From: Gallibacter intestinalis
Lineage (GTDB): Bacteria > Bacillota > Clostridia > Peptostreptococcales > Anaerovoracaceae
Direction: 5' to 3'
DNA: 64,000 nucleotides
NCBI RefSeq assembly: GCF_014982745.1
Contig: NZ_JADCKA010000003.1
Location: 1 to 64,000, forward strand
Position numbers and translations under genes: made by a program. Shown here piece after piece: positions 55,255 to 64,000 of the stretch. The notes under the pieces were generated by a model. It worked only from the letters and a program-made list of their open reading frames with translations. It was not told the DNA's origin and did no database searches. Each line of letters begins with the position of its first letter. Within the stretch, counting starts at the first letter, position 1.

Positions 55255-55515
55255 ATGGTGAAATCTAACAATGAAGAAAACGGACAGACAGAAATTGAAA
55301 TGTGTGGTTGCGTTGTACGAGACAAAAGTGCTGATAAATCCAAAGAAAGCGTAAAGTATGCAGCAGCAACAGCTACAAGTAAAACAGTATCCCTGACCGT
55401 CTGCAATAATGAAAACACCTTTGGATTTTACAGTTCTAAAACTCCAGAACAAGGAGAACAAAATAAAAAAGAAATAATACTCTATGGCTACATGGTAGGA
55501 ATAACTGAATGTTGA
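55255..55515 (+). CDS. Doubtful small ORF
   Basis: An 86-codon frame opening directly after the lipoprotein, rich in Lys, Glu and Ser, with four Cys. There is no ribosome site before the ATG and no family resemblance that I can see. It may be non-coding spacer or a decayed gene remnant beside the broken reductase. Confidence 0.2.
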   Translation: MVKSNNEENGQTEIEMCGCVVRDKSADKSKESVKYAAATATSKTVSLTVCNNENTFGFYSSKTPEQGEQNKKEIILYGYMVGITEC

Positions 55516-55540
55516 TAAGAAGGGAGAAGGATATTTAAAA

Positions 55541-56190
55541 ATGGAATATATCAAATTAGGAAATACAGATTTAAATGTATCAAGAATATGTATGGGCTGC
55601 ATGGGCTTTGGAAATGCATCAATAGGGCAGCACAGCTGGACAGTGGATGAAAAACAAACCATTGAAATTGTAAAACATGGCCTTGAAAACGGGATTAACT
55701 TCTTTGATACAGCCATAGGTTATCAATCGGGTACAGGGGAACAGTATTTGGGACGAAGTCTTAAAAAACTGGCAAAAAGAGAAGATGTAATAATCGCTAC
55801 AAAATTTATACCAATGACACAGGAGGAAATCAGTAATGGAGTGAGCGGTCAGCAGCATACAGATTTAAATATAATGCAACTGCAAAACAGGATAGTGCCA
55901 TCATTGCTAGGGTCGCGGAAATAGCAGATCAGCATGGAGTTTCGATGACAGAAATCTCATTGGCATGGCTTTTGACTAAAGTAACAGCACCTATTGTTGG
56001 TGCTACAAAGCCTGAGCATGTAGATGGTGCAGTTAAGGCGGTTGATTTTAAATTGGAGGATGAAGAAATAAAATATCTTGAAGAACTTTATGTGCCTCAT
56101 AAATTGGTTGGAGTTATGGCGCAGAACACACCGCAGTCTGCGAAGGAAGAACATGTATGGACAACAAATGTAAAAACAAAATTTAATTAA
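55541..56190 (+). pseudogene. Aldo/keto reductase, internally deleted and frameshifted
   Basis: The N-terminal frame (55541-55924) begins MEYIKLGNTDLNVSRICMG and keeps the Asp and Tyr of FFDTAIGY and the Lys of ATKF. It matches the family to about SGQQH, then runs into unrelated residues and stops. The C-terminal part is in another frame, open from about 55837: RFKYNATAKQ, then SMTEISLAWLL, TAPIVGATK and LVGVMAQNTPQ, up to 56190. About 110-120 residues between them, including the catalytic His and part of the barrel, are gone. A good ribosome site remains. Two separately expressed fragments would not form the barrel. Confidence 0.88.
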
Positions 56191-56250
56191 TTTGAGTCGG
56201 AATTGGGAATATTAAAGACCTTTGTGAAAATTAAAAAAACGTTTGAAAGG

Positions 56251-56295
56251 ATTGCATCTTTGGTACATGATAATAGTGCCAGAGATGCAATTTTT
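56251..56295 (+). terminator. Terminator upstream of uvrB
   Basis: ATTGCATCT (56251-56259) pairs with AGATGCAAT (56283-56291), with extra pairing TTGG/CCA inside, then TTTTT. It ends the transcript of the broken reductase. Confidence 0.75.
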
Positions 56296-56327
56296 AATGC
56301 TTTGGCTGCTTGAAATATTAGGCTCTT

Positions 56328-56341
56328 CGAACATATGTTTG
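56328..56341 (+). promoter_or_regulatory. SOS box (LexA site) for uvrBA
   Basis: CGAACATATGTTTG matches the Gram-positive LexA/DinR consensus CGAACRNRYGTTYG at every position. It overlaps the -35 of the uvrB promoter, so LexA should repress. Confidence 0.9.
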
Positions 56342-56367
56342 AGAGTGAACATGTAATATGATATAAT
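56339..56367 (+). promoter_or_regulatory. uvrB promoter
   Basis: TTGAGA (56339-56344), 17-base spacer, TATAAT (56362-56367). The start near 56374 gives a leader of about 37 bases to the ATG at 56411. Confidence 0.8.
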
Positions 56368-56410
56368 ATAAAGAATAATGATGAAAATATCCTAAACAGG
56401 GGAAAGAGAA

Positions 56411-58378
56411 ATGGATCATTTTGAATTAGTATCAGAATATAAACCGATGGGAGACCAGCCCCAGGCCATTGATAAAATAGCCGGGGGATTTCTTGACGGC
56501 AAAAAAGCCATGACGCTTTTGGGAGTAACTGGTTCAGGTAAAACCTTTACCATGGCAAATGTCATAGCAAAGCTTAATAAGCCAACGCTTATAATTTCTC
56601 ACAATAAGACGCTGGCTGCTCAGCTTCACGGTGAAATGAAGGCGTATTTTCCAAATAACGCAGTGGAATATTTTGTCTCCTATTACGACTATTATCAGCC
56701 GGAGGCTTATGTCCCTTCTACAGACACATATATAGAAAAGGATTCCGATATAAATGCGGAAATTGAAAAGCTGAGACACTCTGCAACTGCAGCCTTGTTT
56801 GAACGAAAAGATGTAATTATAGTGGCTTCTGTTTCATGTATATATGGTCTGGGCTCGCCAGTGGATTACGAAAATCAGGTAATTTCCTTAAGACCGGGGA
56901 TGGAAAAGAGTCGTGAAGAAATCCTCAGAAAGCTGGTAGATATCCAGTACGACAGAAACGATATCGCCTTTGAAAGAGGTACTTTCCGTGTTCGTGGAGA
57001 TATTATAGATGTTTTCCCTGCAGGTGAGGATAGCGCTGTTAGGATTGAATTGTTCGGCGATGAAGTGGAAAGTATAAAGGAGATTAATCCTGTAACAGGT
57101 GAAGTTATAGGGTTGAGGAATCATGTGGCTATTTATCCTGCATCCCATTATGTAACTACCGATGAGAAGATGGAAAAGGCCATCAAGAGCATAACTGAGG
57201 AGCTTGACGAAAGAGTAGCCTATTTTAAATCGGAAGGTAAGCTTCTTGAGGCTCAAAGAATTGAGCAGCGTACAAGATACGACATTGAAATGCTCAGGGA
57301 AATCGGACGGTGTAAGGGAATCGAAAACTATTCAAGGCATCTTAACGGTTTGGGACCGGGAGTAAGGCCATACACTCTTTTGGATTATTTTCCGGACGAC
57401 TTTCTTATAATAATCGACGAGTCCCATGTTATGCTTCCGCAGCTCAGAGCTATGTATGCCGGAGACAGATCAAGAAAAATGTCGCTGGTGGAGTACGGCT
57501 TTAGACTGCCGTCAGCATTGGATAACAGACCGCTTAAATTTGAAGAGTTTGAGGGGATAAAGGATAAGATAATGTATGTCAGCGCCACACCGGCTCAGTA
57601 TGAAAAGGATGAATCCGGTGGCATATCCGCAGAGCAGATTATAAGACCGACAGGCTTGCTGGACCCAGATATAACCGTTGTGCCGAGCGAAGGGCAGATT
57701 GACCATCTTATCGGTGAAATCAATAAAGAGGCAGATAAGGGAAATAAAGTGCTTGTCACTACCCTCACAAAAAAGATGGCAGAAGCTTTGACTGACTATC
57801 TGAAAAATGCAGGCATCAGAGTGAGGTATCTTCACAGCGAGGTGGACACCTTGGAGCGTCTTGAGATTATCAGGGATTTGAGAATGGATCAGTTTGATGT
57901 GCTGGTGGGTATCAATCTGCTGAGGGAAGGCTTGGATATTCCAGAGGTGAGTCTGGTGGCGATATTGGACGCGGATAAGCAAGGATTTTTGCGTAATGAA
58001 ACTTCTTTGATTCAGACCGTGGGAAGAGCTGCGAGAAACGCTGAAGGTCGCGTTATCATGTATGCCGATGAAATAAGTCCTGCAATGAGGGCTGCAATTG
58101 ATGAAACTAAGAGAAGAAGAGAGATACAGCAGAAATACAATAAGGAACACGGTATTACTCCAAAGACTATAAAGAAATCCGTAAGAGATGTCATAGAAGC
58201 TACAAAACCGGCGGAGGAGGATATGTCGGATAAGAAACCTGTTGAAATGACAAAGAAAGAGCTTATGGATTATGTAAAGAAGCTGGAAAAGGAAATGAAA
58301 AAAGCTGCTGCAGACCTGCAGTTTGAAAGAGCTGCTATGCTCAGAGATATGGTATTTGAGTATAGAGCAAAAATGTAA
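56411..58378 (+). CDS. uvrB: Excinuclease ABC subunit B
   Basis: Nucleotide excision repair helicase-like subunit, 655 residues. Walker [15 protein letters not shown] near residue 39, the beta-hairpin [20 protein letters not shown], the DEAD-like box IIIDESHV, helicase motif [17 protein letters not shown] and QTVGRAARN, and the C-terminal UVR domain (about 615-650) that contacts UvrC. It is SOS-controlled and 15 bases upstream of uvrA. Confidence 0.98.
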   Translation: MDHFELVSEYKPMGDQPQAIDKIAGGFLDGKKAMTLLGVTGSGKTFTMANVIAKLNKPTLIISHNKTLAAQLHGEMKAYFPNNAVEYFVSYYDYYQPEAYVPSTDTYIEKDSDINAEIEKLRHSATAALFERKDVIIVASVSCIYGLGSPVDYENQVISLRPGMEKSREEILRKLVDIQYDRNDIAFERGTFRVRGDIIDVFPAGEDSAVRIELFGDEVESIKEINPVTGEVIGLRNHVAIYPASHYVTTDEKMEKAIKSITEELDERVAYFKSEGKLLEAQRIEQRTRYDIEMLREIGRCKGIENYSRHLNGLGPGVRPYTLLDYFPDDFLIIIDESHVMLPQLRAMYAGDRSRKMSLVEYGFRLPSALDNRPLKFEEFEGIKDKIMYVSATPAQYEKDESGGISAEQIIRPTGLLDPDITVVPSEGQIDHLIGEINKEADKGNKVLVTTLTKKMAEALTDYLKNAGIRVRYLHSEVDTLERLEIIRDLRMDQFDVLVGINLLREGLDIPEVSLVAILDADKQGFLRNETSLIQTVGRAARNAEGRVIMYADEISPAMRAAIDETKRRREIQQKYNKEHGITPKTIKKSVRDVIEATKPAEEDMSDKKPVEMTKKELMDYVKKLEKEMKKAAADLQFERAAMLRDMVFEYRAKM

Positions 58379-58393
58379 GGGGAAAGAAAGTAA

Positions 58394-61240
58394 ATGCAAA
58401 AGGATTTGATAATAAAAGGAGCAAATGAAAATAACCTTAAAAATGTAGATTTGGTAATTCCAAGGGACAAATTTGTTGTGCTGACAGGACTTTCCGGCTC
58501 AGGTAAAAGTTCTCTAGCCTTTGATACTATTTATGCGGAAGGTCAGAGAAGATATGTGGAAAGCCTTTCCGCCTATGCAAGGCAGTTTCTAGGACAGATG
58601 GACAAACCGGATGTGGAATATATAGAAGGACTTTCGCCTGCCATATCAATCGACCAAAAGACTACAAGCAAGAATCCAAGATCGACGGTGGGAACCGTAA
58701 CAGAGATTCACGATTATCTGAGATTGATGTATGCCCGCATCGGTGTTCCTCACTGTCCTGTGTGCGGCAGAGAAATAACATCCCAGTCCGTTGATCAGAT
58801 TGTGGATGCCCTTATGGAGTACGGTGAAAAGACAAGACTGACTGTTTTGGCACCGGTAATAAGACAGCGTAAGGGAACCTATGAAAAGGTGTTTGAAAGA
58901 ATCCAAAAGGAAGGATTTACAAGAGTTAGGGTTGACGGAGAAATGTATTCTCTGGATGAAGACGAGATAAAGCTTGAAAAGACTTTCAAACATACCATTG
59001 AAATAGTAACCGACAGAATTGTAGTAAGAGAAGGTGTTGAAGGCAGACTGGGTGAAGCCTGCGAACTGGCCATAAGTCACGGAGACGGTCTTGTCAATGT
59101 TATCATTTCTAAAGACGGAGAAACCGTTGAAAGGATGTTTTCAACTTCTTTGGCATGCCCGGAACATGGGGTGAGCATCGAAGAAATGGAGCCGAGAACG
59201 TTTTCCTTTAACAGCCCATTTGGCGCGTGCCCTGAATGTAATGGCCTTGGCTTCCTTCAGAGAATAGACCCGGATTTGCTCATAGAAGATGACAGCATGA
59301 GTATATATGACGGAGTGTTCGGAAATGCCTTTGCTTCAATGGATGACGGCAGATTTTACAGACAGATGATAGATGCGCTGACTGCAGAATACGGTGCAGA
59401 TGTCTATATGCCTTTTAAGGACCTTCCAAAAAAACTTCAGAAGGAGCTTCTCTACGGAACTAACGGCAGGAAGATAAAATACGATTATGTCAGCAGAAGG
59501 ACTGGCGCCCTTTCACATAGAAGCGATGAATTTGAAGGTGTAATTCCGAATCTTGAAAGGCGCTTTATGCAGACGGATTCGGAGTTTATGAAGGAAAGAA
59601 TTAAAAAATATATGACTGAGGCGGAATGTCCAAAGTGCCACGGGAAAAGGCTCAAAGATGAGGTGCTTGCGGTGACTGTGGGTGGAATAAATATAGCTCA
59701 GCTGTCGGATATGTCTGTGGCAGAGGCCTATGACTTTATAGACAACCTTACGCTTTCTGAAAAAGATGCGGCCATAGCAAGGCAGATTGTAAAGGAAATA
59801 AAATCAAGGCTCAGCTTCCTTATTGATGTGGGGCTGGATTATTTGACACTTTCTCGAGCATCGGCAACATTGTCTGGAGGAGAATCTCAGCGAATACGAC
59901 TGGCCACGCAGATTGGCTCAAGCCTTGTGGGTGTGCTTTATATACTTGACGAGCCTAGCATTGGCCTCCATCAAAAGGATAATGACAAGCTGCTGGCTTC
60001 CTTGCGAGACCTGACAGATATAGGCAATACTTTAATTGTTGTCGAGCACGATGAGGATACTATGTATGCTGCAGATTATATCGTGGATATAGGTCCGGGA
60101 GCGGGCACCGCCGGTGGTGAGGTGGTTGCCGTTGGAACGGCTGAGGACATTAAGAAATGTGAAAGATCGGTTACGGGACAATACCTTTCCGGCAAAAAAA
60201 GAATAGAGATTCCGGAGCACAGGCGTGAAGGAAACGGCAATTTTATTGAAATTAAAGGAGCTGCAGAAAACAATCTTAAATCCATAGATGTAAAAATTCC
60301 ATTGGGGAAATTCGTTTGTGTAACCGGAGTATCAGGCTCTGGTAAATCCAGCTTGGTAAATGACATTCTCTATAGAGAACTCGCCAACAGACTTAATGGG
60401 GCAAAGTTAAGACCGGGAAAGCATAAAAAGATAACCGGTTCAGAACATCTGGATAAAGTGGTGGATGTAAATCAGGAGCCGATAGGAAGAACTCCGAGAT
60501 CAAATCCTGCGACATATACAGGTGTCTTTACACATATTCGAGATCTTTTCGCCAAAGTACCGGAAGCTAAGATGCGAGGATACGACAAAGGCAGATTCAG
60601 CTTTAATGTAAAAGGCGGAAGATGCGAAGCCTGCAGCGGCGATGGTATTATCAAGATCGAGATGAATTTCCTGCCGGACGTATATGTTCCTTGCGAAGTA
60701 TGTAAAGGAAAAAGATATAATAGGGAAACCCTTGAAGTGAAATACAAGGGTAAGAACATCTTTGAAGTTTTAGACATGACGGTATCTGAAGCCCTTGAAT
60801 TTTTTGAGCATATTCCGGCAATAAACAGACAGCTGACAACCTTAGAAGAAGTAGGTCTGGGATATATCAAGCTGGGGCAGCCTTCAACGCAGCTGTCTGG
60901 AGGTGAAGCCCAGAGAATCAAGCTAGCTTCGGAACTTTCAAAGAAAAATACAGGGAACAATATATATATACTTGATGAGCCTACGACAGGATTGCATTTC
61001 GCAGATGTGGATAAGCTCAATCATGTGTTGGATAAGCTGGTTGATGCGGGAAATACCGTGGTTGTAATCGAGCATAATCTCGATGTTATAAAGAGAGCGG
61101 ACCATATTATAGATTTAGGTCCGGACGGTGGTTTTAGAGGCGGAACTATTGTAGCTGAGGGTACTCCTGAGGAAATAGCTGCTTGCAAAGAATCCTATAC
61201 AGGACAGTATCTTAAAAGGATATTAGCTCGAAAAGGTTGA
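58394..61240 (+). CDS. uvrA: Excinuclease ABC subunit A
   Basis: Damage-recognition ATPase of excision repair, 948 residues. Two ABC modules: Walker [15 protein letters not shown] near 32 and [14 protein letters not shown] near 645, signatures [15 protein letters not shown] and [15 protein letters not shown]. Zinc sites include CPVCGREI near 118, [16 protein letters not shown] and [16 protein letters not shown]. It is co-transcribed with uvrB; uvrC is not in the window. Confidence 0.98.
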   Translation: MQKDLIIKGANENNLKNVDLVIPRDKFVVLTGLSGSGKSSLAFDTIYAEGQRRYVESLSAYARQFLGQMDKPDVEYIEGLSPAISIDQKTTSKNPRSTVGTVTEIHDYLRLMYARIGVPHCPVCGREITSQSVDQIVDALMEYGEKTRLTVLAPVIRQRKGTYEKVFERIQKEGFTRVRVDGEMYSLDEDEIKLEKTFKHTIEIVTDRIVVREGVEGRLGEACELAISHGDGLVNVIISKDGETVERMFSTSLACPEHGVSIEEMEPRTFSFNSPFGACPECNGLGFLQRIDPDLLIEDDSMSIYDGVFGNAFASMDDGRFYRQMIDALTAEYGADVYMPFKDLPKKLQKELLYGTNGRKIKYDYVSRRTGALSHRSDEFEGVIPNLERRFMQTDSEFMKERIKKYMTEAECPKCHGKRLKDEVLAVTVGGINIAQLSDMSVAEAYDFIDNLTLSEKDAAIARQIVKEIKSRLSFLIDVGLDYLTLSRASATLSGGESQRIRLATQIGSSLVGVLYILDEPSIGLHQKDNDKLLASLRDLTDIGNTLIVVEHDEDTMYAADYIVDIGPGAGTAGGEVVAVGTAEDIKKCERSVTGQYLSGKKRIEIPEHRREGNGNFIEIKGAAENNLKSIDVKIPLGKFVCVTGVSGSGKSSLVNDILYRELANRLNGAKLRPGKHKKITGSEHLDKVVDVNQEPIGRTPRSNPATYTGVFTHIRDLFAKVPEAKMRGYDKGRFSFNVKGGRCEACSGDGIIKIEMNFLPDVYVPCEVCKGKRYNRETLEVKYKGKNIFEVLDMTVSEALEFFEHIPAINRQLTTLEEVGLGYIKLGQPSTQLSGGEAQRIKLASELSKKNTGNNIYILDEPTTGLHFADVDKLNHVLDKLVDAGNTVVVIEHNLDVIKRADHIIDLGPDGGFRGGTIVAEGTPEEIAACKESYTGQYLKRILARKG

Positions 61241-61264
61241 TTTTTCGGGATTTTGAGTTATACT
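61237..61264 (+). promoter_or_regulatory. Probable pncB promoter
   Basis: TTGATT (61237-61242), 16-base spacer, TATACT (61259-61264). The -35 overlaps the uvrA stop region. Confidence 0.5.
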
Positions 61265-61271
61265 GTTAGGG

Positions 61272-61287
61272 AGGTGTCTGTACACCT
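61272..61287. promoter_or_regulatory. Palindromic operator before pncB (NiaR-like)
   Basis: AGGTGTCTGTACACCT, perfect six-base arms around CTGT, at about +2 to +17 of the predicted start. Its AGGTGT/ACACCT arms resemble reported niacin repressor NiaR sites, and the downstream gene is a niacin salvage enzyme. NiaR identity is inference. Confidence 0.5.
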
Positions 61288-61325
61288 AATGAAAAGATGA
61301 GATTAGAGAACAGGAGTATTAAAAA

Positions 61326-62768
61326 ATGATTGACAACAGAAATCTGACCATGCTGACAGACTTTTATGAAATAACCATGGCAAACGGTTATCTGGAATCC
61401 GGCATGGCAGAAGATATCGCTTACTTCGATATGTTTTTTAGAGAAATACCTGAAAACGGTGGATTTGCAATTCTCGGTGGCATAGATGAAGTGATATCAT
61501 ATCTTGAAAACCTGAAGTTTACAGATGAAGATATAACATATCTGAGAAATAAAAATATGTTCTCGGAGGCATTTTTAGATTATCTTAAAAACTTTAAGTT
61601 TAGTTGTGATGTATGGGCGGTGCCAGAAGGTACTGCAGTATTCCCGGGGGAACCTATTATTACAGTAAGAGGGCCGGTGGTACAGGCACAGTTCGTTGAA
61701 ACGATGATACTGCTTTTGGTAAACCATCAGTCTCTTATAGCGACAAAAGCAAACAGAATCGTAAGAGCAGCCAAAGGAAGACCGGTAATGGAATTTGGAA
61801 GCAGGAGAGCCCAGGGCCCATCTGCTGCAATACTTGGAGCTAAAGCGGCATATATAGGTGGATGCGCCGGTACGGCATGTACAATAGCCGACAGAGATAT
61901 CGGTGTGGCAGCTCTCGGAACAATGGCCCACAGCTGGGTGCAGATGTTCCCTAGCGAATATGAAGCCTTTAAAAAGTATTGTGAAATATATCCGGACAAC
62001 AGTACGCTTCTCGTGGATACATATAATGTGCTTAAATCCGGAGTGCCAAACGCTATCAAGGTATTTAAAGAACTTAAGCCTAAATCAATGGGTATAAGAA
62101 TAGACAGCGGAGATATTTCATATCTCACAAAGAAAGCAAGAAAGATGCTGGATGATGCGGGATTGCAGGACTGCAAGATCGTGGTTTCCAATTCTCTAGA
62201 TGAATATCTGATACAGGATATTCTTCTTGAAGGAGCTTGCATCGACTCCTTTGGTGTAGGTGAAAGACTGATAACAGCTAAAGAACAGCCAGTATTCGGT
62301 GGCGTGTACAAGCTGGCAGCGGTGGAAAAGGACGGCAAGATGATTCCTAAAATCAAGGTATCTGAAAATGTCGAAAAGATTACAATACCAGGATTTAAAA
62401 AGCTATATAGACTTTACGATAAGGATACAAACAGGGCTATTGCCGATCTGATAACCCTTGTAGGGGAACCTAGACCTGAAGGGGACGGATATGAAATCTT
62501 TGACCCTCGCAATGTGTGGAAGAGAAAGAAAATATCCAATTTCGTAGCAAAGGATCTGAGAGTGCAGCTCTTTGACAAAGGCGAGTTAGTATACGAGAGA
62601 CCTTCTGTGGAAGAGATAAAACAGCACTGCGCAGAGCAGGTAGATGCCCTTTGGGATGAAATGCTTAGATTTGAAAATCCACAGACATATTATGTGGATT
62701 TGAGCCATGATCTTTGGGAACTTAAAAAGAACATGATAGAAGAAACAGCAGCTATGAATGAAATTTAA
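61326..62768 (+). CDS. pncB: Nicotinate phosphoribosyltransferase
   Basis: Converts nicotinate and PRPP to nicotinate mononucleotide in NAD salvage. 480 residues of the Gram-positive type. N-terminal LTMLTDFYEITMANGYLE, FGSRRAQGPSAAI (phosphoribosyl-binding), GTMAHSWVQMFPSE with the catalytic His, and IRIDSGDISYL. CAGGAG precedes the ATG. Single gene with its own promoter; the palindrome upstream suggests niacin control. Confidence 0.96.
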   Translation: MIDNRNLTMLTDFYEITMANGYLESGMAEDIAYFDMFFREIPENGGFAILGGIDEVISYLENLKFTDEDITYLRNKNMFSEAFLDYLKNFKFSCDVWAVPEGTAVFPGEPIITVRGPVVQAQFVETMILLLVNHQSLIATKANRIVRAAKGRPVMEFGSRRAQGPSAAILGAKAAYIGGCAGTACTIADRDIGVAALGTMAHSWVQMFPSEYEAFKKYCEIYPDNSTLLVDTYNVLKSGVPNAIKVFKELKPKSMGIRIDSGDISYLTKKARKMLDDAGLQDCKIVVSNSLDEYLIQDILLEGACIDSFGVGERLITAKEQPVFGGVYKLAAVEKDGKMIPKIKVSENVEKITIPGFKKLYRLYDKDTNRAIADLITLVGEPRPEGDGYEIFDPRNVWKRKKISNFVAKDLRVQLFDKGELVYERPSVEEIKQHCAEQVDALWDEMLRFENPQTYYVDLSHDLWELKKNMIEETAAMNEI

Positions 62769-62782
62769 TATGTATATCAAGA

Positions 62783-62811
62783 AAGACGGATGCCATTTTG
62801 GTATCCGTCTT
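62783..62811. terminator. Hairpin terminator between convergent genes
   Basis: AAGACGGATGCC pairs with GGTATCCGTCTT around ATTTT (one G-T). The T run is weak. It ends pncB and perhaps the convergent membrane gene. Confidence 0.65.
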
Positions 62812-62825
62812 GTAATAAATCAGTT

Positions 62826-63269
62826 CTATTGTATTTTCTTTTGATGTCTTGATACATATATGGTGTAAATTATTGAGAAACACATAATAATAGCAATGCC
62901 ACTCATATAATTAGGGAGTCTAGAAAACATAAGAATATTATAAAATGTTGTTCCTCCAGTAAAGAAGATTAAGCATTGTATAAATTCTATACAAATTGTT
63001 ATTACTATGGGAAGAATGCCAACTTTATAATTGTATTTAATTATTTCTATTACTGTCCATATTATAAAAATGATTATCAATGCAGAAACAATATTTGCAA
63101 TTATATTTAATAGTACAACTTTCTCATATCCATTGAAACTTACTTCAAAGGATTGTTGAAATCTATTATGTATTGATGAATACCAGAACATACATAATGG
63201 ATAAATTATCATAGCTGCAATGAATAATATTATCATTGTACTCAGTTTATAGTTCTTTTTGCCCATCAT
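62826..63269 (-). CDS. Unrecognised four-helix membrane protein
   Basis: A 147-residue hydrophobic protein with four predicted transmembrane segments (about 10-30, 48-75, 83-103, 118-138), Lys/Tyr-rich ends and no family that I recognise. It is more AT-rich than the neighbouring housekeeping genes. It starts 25 bases downstream of the next gene's stop, so the two are probably co-transcribed. Confidence 0.6.
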   Translation of the reverse strand: MMGKKNYKLSTMIILFIAAMIIYPLCMFWYSSIHNRFQQSFEVSFNGYEKVVLLNIIANIVSALIIIFIIWTVIEIIKYNYKVGILPIVITICIEFIQCLIFFTGGTTFYNILMFSRLPNYMSGIAIIMCFSIIYTIYVSRHQKKIQ

Positions 63270-63294
63270 TTCACCTCAATTCTTTTAATGGATA

Positions 63295-64000
63295 TTATTG
63301 AATAAAATGACATATATCCAAATCTACTTGATAAGTGAACTGTGAATTTGGTGTAGTTCCGCCGTATGTCACTCTTGTACTTCCTCGTACACCGCCAGCT
63401 CCTCTAGTATTATAGTATCTGTCTATTGATGATGTATCTTTAGTTTTCAATGTAGTGATACTGCTAGTAGATAGAGGCCATTCCCTTACATATTCTATTA
63501 TTCCACCATCATCAGGACTATACCCTGAAGATGTATAGTATGTGCCTACTCCATAGTATACAGCCTTTAAGCTTCTTACAGTTACGCCACCTGGCACGTA
63601 TGTTAATTTTGATCCTATTTGGGTAATCTTTTTTGCTTCAATTCCATTAAATGTTTTGCTGGTATACCATACTTTTACATAACCAGTTACGCGTCCACAT
63701 TGCGATTCATTGTATAATGAGCCACCCCCTGCTTTTGGATTAATACCCAACTTAGACATGCCTTCATTTGTTAGATAAATATCCGTAACTAATGTAGCAG
63801 TTTTTTCATTTACTCTTGGTTTACTAAGATCTTCAATTATGTAAACATTATATTTATCAATATATTTTTTTGAATCGTCCTCAAAATTAACAATAGCTTT
63901 AGCTTCTTTACTTGATATTTTTTTTATGGTTTTAGAATCAATTGATTCTTGCGATAAGCCACTATCCACGATTTTATCTAATAGTTTTGTTTCTATTGTT
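63295..64000 (-). CDS. Unrecognised protein, 5' end beyond window
   Basis: The frame is open from the right edge (about 235 residues seen) to a stop at 63295; the GTG at 63969 is an internal codon, not a proven start. The sequence is rich in Ser, Thr, Gly and Tyr, with beta-strand-like segments (GRVTGYVKVWYTSKTF, SLKAVYYGVGTYYTSSGY, RGAGGVRGSTRVTYGG), as in exported proteins. Any signal peptide would lie outside the window. AT-rich and unlike the core genes, so it may be an acquired or fast-changing gene. Confidence 0.6.
   Translation of the reverse strand, partial: TIETKLLDKIVDSGLSQESIDSKTIKKISSKEAKAIVNFEDDSKKYIDKYNVYIIEDLSKPRVNEKTATLVTDIYLTNEGMSKLGINPKAGGGSLYNESQCGRVTGYVKVWYTSKTFNGIEAKKITQIGSKLTYVPGGVTVRSLKAVYYGVGTYYTSSGYSPDDGGIIEYVREWPLSTSSITTLKTKDTSSIDRYYNTRGAGGVRGSTRVTYGGTTPNSQFTYQVDLDICHFIQ

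Overview
The window is a stretch of a low-GC Gram-positive anaerobe chromosome, most likely class Clostridia. Reasons: a T-box leader on valS, a ZTP riboswitch on fhs, pyruvate:ferredoxin oxidoreductase, the plsX/rnc/smc/ftsY/der/plsY/gpsA gene order, strong AGGAGG ribosome sites with several TTG starts, and TTGACA/TATAAT promoters. A genus cannot be fixed from sequence alone. No rRNA, tRNA, CRISPR array, transposase or phage gene was seen.

1-7.4 kb: a partial gene end; a minus-strand group (YprB-like nuclease, proA, 2-hydroxyacid dehydrogenase) divergent from proB; then a Nudix hydrolase, a tyrosine recombinase, a TagO/WecA-type transferase and rplS behind a structured leader. 7.4-20.4 kb: rbgA, rnhB and metF, then a ZTP-riboswitch-controlled fhs-folD pair, tandem PaaI thioesterases, and T-box-controlled valS-folC-lipid kinase-GNAT-plsX. 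Folate one-carbon metabolism (MetF, Fhs, FolD, FolC) is concentrated here. 21-30.4 kb: a long housekeeping series rnc-smc-ftsY-der-plsY-gpsA-miaB with overlapping or nearly touching genes. 30.4-40.1 kb: nifJ, a 600-base gene-free stretch with a perfect promoter, a candidate small RNA and a palindromic repeat, then a YbaK-type deacylase, citrate synthase, a MurE-type ligase and a DUF975-CmpB membrane fusion.

40.1-50.7 kb is the most interesting part: an iron/heme locus. One operon carries DUF454, a YgbA-type Cys-rich protein, two exporter-fold ABC half-transporters and a winged-helix protein that looks like a degenerate DtxR. A second carries a sortase-type NEAT-FIVAR-NEAT surface protein, a Shp-like haem protein and a haem/siderophore ABC importer (lipoprotein, FecCD permease, ATPase). 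Near-identical 18-bp palindromes sit at both promoters, and a DtxR-family repressor gene lies convergently at the end. The simplest reading is haem capture at the wall, relay to the importer, and iron repression of both operons.

50.8-64 kb: a LOR/SDH-family enzyme, a CMD-cupin-MerR group, a LysR regulator divergent from a cyclophilin-like lipoprotein, a broken aldo/keto reductase, SOS-controlled uvrBA, pncB behind a palindromic operator, and two unrecognised AT-rich minus-strand genes running off the right edge.
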